Shown here: one piece after another, positions 57,108 through 64,000 of the stretch
Position numbering within the stretch: the stretch's first letter is position 1
How the letters are laid out: every line of letters starts with the position of its first letter
Assembly: GCA_029580855.1 (NCBI GenBank)
Contig: JAKPQH010000015.1
Location: forward strand, 124,001-188,000
DNA from: a bacterium
GTDB lineage: Bacteria > Methylomirabilota > Methylomirabilia > Methylomirabilales > 2-02-FULL-66-22
Direction: 5' to 3'
DNA length: 64,000 bases
Made by a program: the position numbers and the translations under genes
Notes under the pieces: generated by a model
What the model was told of the DNA's origin: nothing
The model's database searches: none
What the model saw: the letters and a program-made list of their open reading frames with translations, nothing else

Positions 57108-57319
57108 GCCTCACCACCTTTTGCCGACAGCCCGGTGGACGACCGTTCTCCGTCGAAGAGCCTGTCCAGCTGACTCCGACGGAAGCGCCACTGTCCTCCG
57201 ATCTTGGCGGCGGGGACATCTCCCCGTGCGGCCAGTGAATAGAGTGTCCGGCGTTTGATCCGGAGGTATCTGGATGCTTCCTCCAGATTTAGGATCTCAT
57301 CGGTCTGGGGAGTGTCCAT
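57104..57319 (-). CDS. Excisionase-type helix-turn-helix protein
   Basis: The 71-residue protein is almost entirely a MerR/excisionase-like HTH_17 domain (ILNLEEASRYLRIKRRTLYSL, then AAKIGGQWRFRRSQLDRLF). Proteins of this type regulate transcription or, in phages, excision. It is the first gene of the chemotaxis run and overlaps cheY by 4 bases (ATGA), so a regulatory role in che expression is plausible. The nearby recombinases on the right are 4 kb away and not obviously linked. Confidence 0.85.
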   Translation of the reverse strand: MDTPQTDEILNLEEASRYLRIKRRTLYSLAARGDVPAAKIGGQWRFRRSQLDRLFDGERSSTGLSAKGGEA

Positions 57320-57477
57320 GGCTCCGCGCTCTCCTTTGCCGTGACGCCGGGGCGGGTCACCGTTGTTCGGAGCCTGCGGAACCTCTGGTGTTCCCGCGGT
57401 TTTCGGTCTGCGTTAGCGGCCATACATCGGTTGCGGGAGGTTACCGTTTGGCTCCCCTGTATCCCGTTCTACGTGGT

Positions 57478-57505
57478 TCATCGGCAAATGCAGTCAGTCG
57501 GTTGA
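57478..57505 (-). promoter_or_regulatory. Candidate sigma-28 promoter for the che operon
   Basis: On the minus strand: TCAACCGA, a 12-base spacer, then GCCGATGA (7 of 8). The TCAA and 12-base spacer match the flgM promoter. It lies about 150 bases before the first che gene. A second weaker copy (CAAA-N15-ACCGATGT) occurs nearer the gene at about 57426-57452. Confidence 0.45.
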
Positions 57506-58499
57506 GGAAATTCCCGGGCGAGACAGGACGAGAGGCATAACCGGACGGGCAAGTCGGCAAGTCGTGTCCACGATGTGCGACAGGTCCGCGTATCCTGTTC
57601 GGCGGAACGATTCCGCCAGACACGTGACAAACGGCGGCCCCGAACGTCGGACCGATCCAAACGACCGGTCGGTAAGTCCCCCGCCAGCCCGCGTCGAGCA
57701 GCGGAATGTCCGGACGGTTTCCGAGACACTCACGACTCGATTACAGGCGCCACGCGGAATTGACGCCCCCGGACACGGCGCAGGAACTCGGTCCCGCACA
57801 GGTGGTGGGTGTCCGCACGAGAACGCGGCCACCTCGGCCCCCGAGCTCGGCGAACAGGGTAGCCACGCCGGAAGTGTTTAGCTCCGGGACCGCTGCGACG
57901 TTGGTATCGAGGATCCGGTAAGGCTCGGTCCGGAGGTCGAAGTCCGGCCGGGATTTCTGGGCCGGGCGGCGCGTTTTTTGGTCGCGGGCGGGAGCGGGTG
58001 CGTCGCATGATCGATCGTAGAAGCGAAGGCGGCGAGGCCGTTCCGGACCTCCCGGTCGCACGCCCTGGGAGTTTACAACCGACACTTACAGGGTGGGCCC
58101 GATGCCGATCCTGGCGGTCTCCGGGCGCAGATCGACGCGGTGACGGGGCGGATCGGGCGGCGCCGGTGTCGAGCCATGGCGGAGCCGCGAGGGTGGGGGC
58201 GAGGGGGAACTGCCGTGACGGACGGCGACATCGTGTTGAACGGACGGTACTCCTTCGACAGGATCGCCATAAAGCGATGGGGCGTCACCAGTGACGTGCG
58301 TACGCGATCTGGCATCATCCCTTCAAACGGGATGACTATCTTCAGCGCCGGCGCGACTCCCGTGTCTGGCTTGCATCGGCCAGCCAAGGCAACCGGCAGG
58401 GTAGCAAACCGGCGCGTCGGCACACGGCTTCTTCCGTCCTTATCGTGGCCGGCCGCCGGGTGGTCGGCTCCTCAGGAGGATTGGGGCAGGTGGGGACGG
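57506..58499. other. No recognisable gene
   Basis: About 1 kb (1.2 kb counting from the first che gene at 57319) with only short frames on both strands and no clear ribosome binding sites or family motifs. Coding-like GC structure is poor compared with the flagellar block. I see no tRNA, repeat array or strong terminator. It probably continues the decayed region to its right. Confidence 0.55.
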
Positions 58500-59270
58500 C
58501 GGAGGTGGTGCGTCGTCTTCGTCGTCTCGGATGCATGCCCCGAGGCTTTGGACCGCGAACGACTGCTCCGCACAGCGCGGACCGATCCCATCCAGAAACG
58601 AGCGTGTCCGCGGATTCACGAGGTCGTAGGTCATGCTGACCACCGGCGGTGACGACACCTTTCGGCGAATAACGTCCTCGCAGATTTGCTCCCCGTCCAG
58701 CCACGGCACCTTCATGTCTGTCAGGACGACGCCGAATACCTCTGGTGCTAGCACGAAGGTCGGATGTGGCGCATCGACCGCCATCACCACCCTATGCTCT
58801 CCTCGGTCGAGGCGAAAGGGGCAAAAATCGGACCGAGAATGGCCGCAGGGGCGCCGGCCCCGTTCAGGAGCCGTTTCCAAGGCCGGGAGATGTGCGTTGT
58901 CCAACATCATCATAACCGGGTTGCTCAACTCGTTCGCAACTTCGGAGACCGGTTGCCCCAGAGCAGCCGTCGGCTCCGGCTGGCTGAGACGTCGCAGCGG
59001 CCTGCTATTGCCAGCGGTCACTCGCTTCCACGTACAGGTCCACGACCGGAACCGCTGTCAAGCGTTCCGTGTAAGATACCCCAGGGTTTCCTCGGGCGCG
59101 GGATCGACCGCCACGAACGTCTCGCGGCGCGCGTGGCGGTACCGGTCGATCCGGACTCGTGCGAAGAGCGCGCCGAACCGTATCTCCGACGCCGCAAGCC
59201 GCCGCCGCTCCACGCGGTCAAGCGTACTCATGATGGCCAACGGGAGTCGGGCCAAATGCTTCGGCAACTT
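58500..59270 (-). pseudogene. Decayed PAS-HisKA-receiver hybrid kinase
   Basis: Three pieces of a hybrid kinase are visible in minus-strand order. At about 59230-59060 is a PAS beginning (RRRLAASEIRFGALFA, ETFVAVDPAPEETLGY), broken by a stop; its next strand (VVDLYVEASDRW) continues in another frame. At about 58990-58890 is HisKA (AALGQPVSEVANELSNPV) in which the phospho-His is Asn. At about 58740-58560 is a receiver (VVLTDMKVPWLDGEQI, NPRTRSFLDGIG) in which the conserved Lys region reads EQSF. The ATPase domain between HisKA and receiver is missing. Loss of the acceptor His, the deletion and the stop together indicate a dead gene. Confidence 0.7.
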
Positions 59271-60095
59271 GAGAATATCGTCGTTCCCTTTGTCACCGAA
59301 TTGTCCCGTCGTGGCGCTCAGCGACGGCCCTATTTCCCCTTAAGTTCCCCGGTGCTTTTGCCGATACCGCGGGTGAGGCGCGATGGCGTCGCAGACGCCC
59401 CGTGAGAGGACACCGTGTTCGACTTCCTTGGCAATCACGTTCTCAGCATCGCAGCAATGCGCCGCGCGGGCGGGATCGACACACCGGCCGCCGATCACCG
59501 TCAGGCGGCGGAACAGGGACTGCCGAGGGCGATCACAAGTCGAGCCGCCTCGACCGATGACCAGGTGTTCCTCAGTAGCGCGGCACGGGTTCTACCAGCC
59601 CCGTTGCCCGTCAAACCCAACGAGCCGGCCGAGACCGGAAACCGGGTGCGGGATGCCCTGCGTCGCCTGCGTGACCTCGGTCGCCGCTTCGGTCGGTCGG
59701 AGCGTCGTGACCGCGACCTCGATGAGCACAACGCGTCGAACCCGCCTCCCGGCGGCCGGCGCTTCGATGGTTGGGCCTAGCGCGCGATCCTCCCGTGCAG
59801 GGATAGGTCGTGAAGGCGCCCGCGGTGAGAGGTCTCGTGCGGCCAGAGGGCCACGAGTTGCGCCGTTGCGCGAACCGCGACTCACAGCCGTCTGCGCCCG
59901 TCGGCCGGGTCGTAGAAGTCCGTGGAGGGCCCCCGACGCGCCTCCCGGATCGGTCGCCCTTGTCCGGTGTCCCATACCTGGGAACGCTTCCAAGGTAGTG
60001 TGCACGTGACATCCGCGCGTCCGTTCTCTAACGTCTCGTTCGGCGCCGGACCCCGGTAGGTCTCGCGCCGTTCCGCCGTGCGACGTCGTGCCTGA
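59271..60095. other. No convincing gene; possibly upstream remnant of the decayed kinase
   Basis: Short open frames occur on both strands. On the minus strand near 59780-59640 a stretch (VTTLRPTEAATEVTQATQG) is faintly GAF-like and could be an input domain of the kinase remnant, but this is too weak to call. Confidence 0.4.
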
Positions 60096-60113
60096 TTGGA
60101 GGAGTCGCACCCC

Positions 60114-60521
60114 ATGCAGCCATCAGCCTTCTCGGCCCGCATCCTCGTTGTGGACGATGAACCTTTGGTTCGGACCACGCTTGCCGCCTTGCTCCAGGCC
60201 GTGGGGCACACAGTGCTCGAGGCTCCCGATGGCCCCACCGCTGTGGCCGAACTCGCTGCGGCGCCCGTCGATCTTGTGCTCACCGACCTTGGCCTACCGG
60301 GTATGACCGGGGAAGAGGTGGCGCAAGCCGTCAAGGAAAGACACCCCGGGCTGCCGGTGGTTCTCCTGACCGGGTTCGTAGACCGGGCGCTCCGTGAGCG
60401 CCGGCCCCACGGGCCCGTGGATCGGGTCCTCGGCAAACCTGTCCGCCTCGCCGACCTGCTCGCGGTGATCGCCGACCTTTGTCCGGCCGAAAACGTCGTG
60501 CCCATGACGGCACCGAACTGA
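60114..60521 (+). CDS. Single-domain response regulator
   Basis: The ATG at 60114 follows GGAGGAG by 9 bases and gives 135 residues. It is a complete receiver: acidic pair (VVDDEP), phospho-Asp D58 (LVLTDLGLPGMTGEE), Thr (VLLTGF) and Lys (VLGKPVRL). No output domain. It is the first intact plus-strand gene and stands alone, about 850 bases beyond the decayed kinase remnant, which lies on the opposite strand; it could once have been that kinase's partner. Base composition resembles the flagellar block. Confidence 0.9.
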   Translation: MQPSAFSARILVVDDEPLVRTTLAALLQAVGHTVLEAPDGPTAVAELAAAPVDLVLTDLGLPGMTGEEVAQAVKERHPGLPVVLLTGFVDRALRERRPHGPVDRVLGKPVRLADLLAVIADLCPAENVVPMTAPN

Positions 60522-61097
60522 GGACCCGCCGAGCGCCGGATATCCCACGCAGGACCCGTGCCCTGCCCGGCGTTACGTCGATGCGAACATCGGGTATCAC
60601 ACGCGTGTGCGCGGGACGCTCCGGTCGTCCTCGTCGGTGAGACCGGGCGCTCATTGGCCCGAAAGTGCGGGCCGCTTGGGAAGACTTCCTCGATCCGCTG
60701 GGGGCGGCGGAGCCCGAGGGCGCACTAGATGCTCAGGCGGAGGATGTCGCGATGAAGGGACTCCGGCGAGCGGTGCAGTCTCGGAGCGTACCGGAAGTGT
60801 CCGACGCGAAGCAGACCAGCCGGTTCACTGGGTTCTTCGGGAGGGCAGCCGGCGACTGTGACAACCAAGGCCACGCTATCCTTTTTCGGTACCACGTACC
60901 GAGTCCGTCAAAGCCGGAATATGGGTACAATCCCGGCGCGCACTTGACTCAGACGTGGTACAGGGAAGCGTTCATGCGACACATGATGGTAACCGGACTT
61001 GGTTTGAACGAGAAGCGCGGGGACAAGCAGCGGAACCCCCCGTTTCCTGGCAGACCGTAGTAGGGGGCTCCTGTCCTTGCAGTGAGAAAGGGCGGGA
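60522..61097. other. Gene-free stretch with a 9-base inverted repeat
   Basis: No frame here has recognisable similarity or a convincing start. It contains GTACCACGT at 60889-60897 and its exact complement ACGTGGTAC at 60953-60961. The left copy also lies inside a small palindrome (GGTAC-CAC-GTACC). Being just left of the recombinase genes, it is a possible recombination or terminal-repeat site. It also contains a lower-GC patch around 60870-60960. Confidence 0.4.
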
Positions 61098-62152
61098 GTG
61101 ATGGCACCACTGCACCTGTTGCATCGGAAGTCCCTGGTCACCTCCTTCCACACCCTCGATGTCGATCTCGCCGAAGACACGCGGACCCCGGTTCGGATTT
61201 CGGGCATCCTGAACACGCAGGCACGCTCGACCTCTACCAGGGGATCCTCGGGGACCTCCTGGGGGCCCTGGGGGACGCTCCCCGCACCTACACCGCAGCG
61301 GGCCTGCGCACCTGTGTCCTCGCCCGGGTGCAGCCCCACAGGATCGCGCGCGCCAAGAGCGTCGTCGTGGCCGCGCGGGGCTTCCTCCGCTTCCGGAGCG
61401 CCACGGGGCGCTGTGCGCCCGGGCTGGAGCACGCGCTGCCGGGGTTCGCCGGGTGGCGCCTCGCCGCCACACCCCGGTTCCTTGCGCCGGCCAAGGTTGA
61501 CCGGCTGCTCGCGGCCTGCCCCCAGGATCCCCCGGCCTCCGCGACCGGGCCATCCGGCTACTGCTGGCCCGCCTTGGACTGCGCGCTAGCGAGGTGGCTG
61601 GGCTCCAGTTCGGCGACCTCGATTGGCGCACGGGCCGGCTGGCCGTGTGCGGCAAGGGTCGACGCGCGGACTGGCTGCCCCTCCCGCAGGCGGTCGGCGC
61701 CGCGCTCCTGCGGTACCTCCGGCGGGCGAAGTTCGGGAAGAGCCGCCTGATCCCCTTGCATCCCACGGTGGTGGCGGCCCTCCAGCGGTACCTGGCCCTC
61801 CGGGGCCGGCAGGCCGTCCTGGACGATCAGGTCTTCCTCTCGGCGGGGAACCGGCGGATTGCCCCGAGCACGATCAGCGATACCTTCCACCAGGTGCTGC
61901 ACCTGGCGGAGATTCCCCGCGACCAGCCTCCTCGCCCTCGGATCCATGTCCTGCGGCACACCGTCGCCACGCGGGCCCTGGAGCAATGCGCCACCCGCCG
62001 GGAGGCTGTCGCCCGCCACGTCGTCGCCCTGGCGACCTACCCGGGGCCACGCGGACATCGCCGATACGTACTGGTATCTGGAGGCGACACCGGAGCTGCT
62101 GGCGGAGATGGCCACGTCCACCGAGGCCCTGGTCGCCAAGGAGGCGGCATGA
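61098..62152 (+). pseudogene. Frameshifted tyrosine recombinase (RIT-like, first visible)
   Basis: Three consecutive frames make one integrase. The N-terminal core-binding part (YQGILGDLLGALGDAPRTY, ARAKSVVVAARGFLRF) runs to about 61531. After a one-base loss in the C5 run at 61529-61533 the catalytic part follows (GLRDRAIRLLLARLGLRASEV, GKGRRADWLPL, HVLRHTVATRAL). After a one-base gain in the G4 run at 62043-62046 the end follows (GHADIADTYWYLEA). Catalytic Arg, Lys, HxxR, His and Tyr are all present. The extreme N-terminus is also out of frame near 61205. The stop overlaps the next recombinase (ATGA). Opposite shifts in homopolymers leave open a sequencing cause. Confidence 0.8.
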
Positions 62153-63141
62153 CCCCCATCGCCCCCCTCATCACGGACTTCCTGCGGGAACACCTCCCGC
62201 TCACCCAGGGCGTCAGCCCGCCTACCTGTGACACCTCCGCCCACGCCTTCCGGCTCCTGTTCACCGTCGCGAGTGCCCGGCTGGGGTGCCGGCCGTCGCA
62301 ACCCCAGCTCGAGCCACTCGACGCGGCCCTGATCCTCGCCTTCCTCGGCCATCTCGAACAGCAGCGGGGCAACACCCCGCCGACCCGCAACAGCCGGCTG
62401 ACCGCCATCAAGGCCTTCATGCGCTCCGTCGAACTCCGGGTGCCTGGCGCCCTGGCGCAGGCAGGACAACTCCACGCCATTCCGCGCAAGCGCTACGGCC
62501 AGGCGCTCGTGCGTCACCTCAGCCTGGTCGAGATCCGCGCGCTGCTCAACGCCCCGGACGTCACCACCCGGCTCGGGATCCGGGACCGGGCGATGCTCCA
62601 TCTCGGCTTCGCCGGGGGGCGCCGCGTCTCCGAGTTGGTGGGGCTTCCGCTCGACCATCTGTCGTTGCGCCCCCCGCCCAGCATCCGCGTCACGGGGAAG
62701 GGGCGGCGGGGGCGGTGCCTCCCGCTCTGGACGGCAACCGCCGCCGACCTCCGGGCCTGGCTGGCGGTGCGAGGAGCGGTGCCGGCCCCCGAGCTCTTCG
62801 TGAACGCCGGTGGGACCGCGATGACCCGGGCTGGGTTCGAGTACGTCCTCGCCAAGCACGCGCGCGCCGCCGCGGCCACGTGTCCCAGCCTCCAAGGGCG
62901 GTCCGTCGGCCCCCAGCAGCTGCGGCACAGCTGTGCCGTCATCATGCTCCAGGCGACCCGGGACATCCGGAAGGTGGCGCTGTGGCTCGATCACGCCGAT
63001 CTCCGCACTACCGAGATGTACCTGCGCGTGGACCCGACGGAGAAACTGGAGGCGGTGGAGGCCGTCTCGCCGCCATCGCTCCGTCGCGGACGGTTCACGG
63101 CCCCGGACGCATCGATCGCCGCGCTGCTCGATCGGGAATAA
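62149..63141 (+). CDS. Tyrosine recombinase (RIT-C-like)
   Basis: The ATG at 62149 overlaps the previous stop and gives 330 residues. An N-terminal SAM-like core-binding domain (about 1-115; LIAF-type helices, NSRLTAIKAFMRSVEL) is followed by the catalytic domain: Arg in GGRRVSELVGL, Lys in VTGKGRRGR, then QQLRHSCA, where the usual first His of HxxR is Gln, then LDHADLRTTEMYL with His and Tyr. Overlapping recombinase genes of this kind form recombinase-in-trio elements; here only two of three are seen. Activity is plausible given the conserved Tyr. Confidence 0.9.
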   Translation: MTPIAPLITDFLREHLPLTQGVSPPTCDTSAHAFRLLFTVASARLGCRPSQPQLEPLDAALILAFLGHLEQQRGNTPPTRNSRLTAIKAFMRSVELRVPGALAQAGQLHAIPRKRYGQALVRHLSLVEIRALLNAPDVTTRLGIRDRAMLHLGFAGGRRVSELVGLPLDHLSLRPPPSIRVTGKGRRGRCLPLWTATAADLRAWLAVRGAVPAPELFVNAGGTAMTRAGFEYVLAKHARAAAATCPSLQGRSVGPQQLRHSCAVIMLQATRDIRKVALWLDHADLRTTEMYLRVDPTEKLEAVEAVSPPSLRRGRFTAPDASIAALLDRE

Positions 63142-63231
63142 TGCGGAGTGGAGCACCGCCGGTGCCCAGAGCCGATCCGTGTTCCGGCGGTATCGCTGTG
63201 CATATTCACGCGCTCCGCATGATTTGGGCGT

Positions 63232-63250
63232 CCCCCGGCAGCGCCGGGGG
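63232..63250 (+). terminator. Hairpin after the recombinase gene
   Basis: A perfect 8-base-pair stem (CCCCCGGC/GCCGGGGG) with a 3-base loop lies 90 bases past the recombinase stop. The bases after it are GTTGGTTA, with no long T-run. It may be a terminator for the recombinase transcript or part of the element's end. Confidence 0.5.
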
Positions 63251-63674
63251 GTTGGTTACCCATTGAACTCAGAGCTCGATCTTCCCGTGGCCCGCCGCGT
63301 CCCAGCGTCTCTTCGCGTTCGCCGCTCCGCGCCATGCGGCTTGAGCTCCCTGCCGCCTGCCAGCCGCCCCCTGCCCGCTGGTTTTCCCTCCGCCCCCCGC
63401 CCTGCGCTGTGCGCGGCGGCGGCGCGCGGGCGTTCTCGGCCGGACGGTCGCCGTCCCCCCCGCCTGGCGGGAATCGTCTTGCCGCCCCGGCGGCCGTGTG
63501 GTAAGAAGGACGCGGGTCGGACCGGTGGGCTGCGCGGCGGACGGACATGACCCTCCGTGCGCACTCTGACGCGTGGCGGACGCGCGTCCGCGGGGACGAG
63601 TCGCGCGGGTGCCGGACTTCGCGACGGTTGAATCGGACCCGGACGCTGCCGTGCAACGCGGGCGGACGGGGTGA
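63251..63674. other. No recognisable gene
   Basis: About 420 bases (530 counting from the recombinase stop) with very high GC and no frame showing family motifs. The N-terminal half of the nucleotidyltransferase gene would be expected near its right end but is not readable. Confidence 0.5.
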
Positions 63675-63887
63675 CCGCCGGCCGAGGTGGCCCGGGGGAG
63701 CCCGTTGTTCCGGGACCCACTGGAGGATGCGAAGCTTCGGGCGGATCGCGACGCGTTCCTGGACCAGACGTTTGCAGCGCTGCGGGCCCGCCGGGCGCGT
63801 CTCGGGGCCCGCCGTATCTGGCGCGGGCCTGTGGGGTTCTGGGACCTGAAACCGGATTACCGACCCGGGGACGTTTTCGAGCTGTGA
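63675..63887 (+). pseudogene. C-terminal remnant of a MNT-type nucleotidyltransferase (antitoxin)
   Basis: The frame ends ARRIWRGPVGFWDLKPDYRPGDVFEL over its last 26 residues; the WDLKPDYRPG-VFEL end is familiar from small nucleotidyltransferases paired with HEPN proteins. Upstream is a stop at 63672 and no GSxxxG...DxD catalytic motif, so the enzyme core is missing or scrambled. The end overlaps a GTG that opens the following HEPN-like gene. The call depends on recognition of the C-terminal motif and the neighbour. Confidence 0.5.
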
Positions 63888-64000
63888 CGAACCACGGCGC
63901 TTGCCCAAAGCTATCTCATCAAAGCCACGAAGCGCCTCCGCATTCTCCCGGTGCTTTTCGACGACGAGGCGTTTTCCGACGTGGTGCGCGAGGCGCAGGA
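63884..64000 (+). pseudogene. HEPN-domain protein start, apparently frameshifted, runs off window
   Basis: The GTG at 63884 overlaps the previous stop (GTGA). After three codons a one-base excess (ACC ACG) shifts frame; beyond it the sequence reads TALAQSYLIKATKRLRIL, then FDDEAFSDVVREAQ. This is the first helix pair of a HEPN domain. HEPN proteins are typically RNase toxins neutralised by the MNT enzyme encoded next to them. The diagnostic RxxxxH motif would lie beyond the window edge. It could be intact if the extra base is an error. Confidence 0.55.

Noticed and set aside
58140-58652. Plus-strand open frame of 170 codons
   Set aside because: It runs antisense to the receiver part of the kinase remnant and shows no family pattern.
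59415-59780. Plus-strand open frame of 121 codons
   Set aside because: Arg/Ala/Pro-rich composition without motifs and no ribosome binding site; judged a chance frame in decayed sequence.
60665-61060. Plus-strand open frame of 131 codons before the recombinases
   Set aside because: No motif, no ATG or ribosome binding site at the start, and no resemblance to the missing third RIT recombinase.
61558-63156. Minus-strand 532-codon open frame over the recombinases
   Set aside because: Antisense to two clear tyrosine recombinases; Gly/Glu/Arg-rich with no domain.

Overview
The window is a very GC-rich stretch from a flagellated, diderm bacterium. Both P- and L-ring genes are present, which implies an outer membrane. 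Sigma-54 and sigma-28 type promoters, NtrB/NtrC-like regulators, the FliW/CsrA pair and CheD plus CheZ are all there. Composition and gene mix would fit Methylomirabilota (NC10/Rokubacteria) or a deltaproteobacterium-like lineage, but no marker gene is in view, so the taxon is only a guess. From the left edge to about 57.3 kb almost every gene lies on the minus strand, so transcription runs right to left. The window holds about 48 intact motility, chemotaxis and signalling genes, with four further intact genes for glycosylation enzymes.

Layout in transcription order (right to left). (1) 57.3-46.9 kb is the chemotaxis block: small helix-turn-helix protein, CheY, CheA, a broken cysteine-rich two-CW gene, MCP2, CheW, a secreted Cache protein, MCP1, CheR, CheD, CheB. 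(2) 46.8-42.2 kb is a four-gene signalling cluster: unknown protein, HDOD protein, GAF-GAF kinase, and a response regulator with a cysteine cluster and a STAS-like end. (3) 42.0-35.8 kb holds MotA, MotB, CheZ, a receiver-HisKA protein and a 1035-residue hybrid kinase. (4) 35.6-30.6 kb is the rod and ring operon flgF-G-A-H-I-J, behind a perfect sigma-54 promoter. (5) 30.5-26.1 kb is flgM-N-K-L-fliW-csrA, behind a sigma-28 promoter. (6) 25.9-18.7 kb is a four-gene glycosylation operon with its own sigma-54 promoter. (7) 18.5-14.0 kb holds fliC with a sigma-28 promoter and a long leader, then fliS-fliD-fliT-like-flaG and a receiver-SHOCT protein. (8) 13.7-11.2 kb is an NtrB-like kinase with an NtrC-like sigma-54 activator. 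(9) 11.0 kb to the left edge is cheY-flgB-flgC-fliE-F-G-H-I-J-motE-like-fliK-flgD-flgE, behind a sigma-54 promoter; flgE runs off the window.

The pieces form a readable hierarchy. The NtrB/NtrC pair would activate sigma-54 promoters for basal body, rod/rings and the glycosylation operon. FlgM would hold back sigma-28 until the hook is complete, after which fliC, flgM-K-L and probably che genes are expressed. CsrA can bind the fliC leader, where a near-consensus site covers the ribosome binding site, and FliW would relieve it. The type III export genes (flhA, flhB, fliP/Q/R), the C-ring genes fliM/fliN, and rpoN and fliA are not in this window.

The right-hand 6.7 kb is different: both strands carry genes and most are broken. 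It holds a decayed PAS/HisKA/receiver kinase, one intact single-domain response regulator, a frameshifted tyrosine recombinase that overlaps an intact second one (a recombinase-in-trio-like remnant), and at the edge a damaged nucleotidyltransferase/HEPN toxin-antitoxin pair. Several apparent frameshifts in this third of the window fall in G/C homopolymers, so some may be sequence errors.
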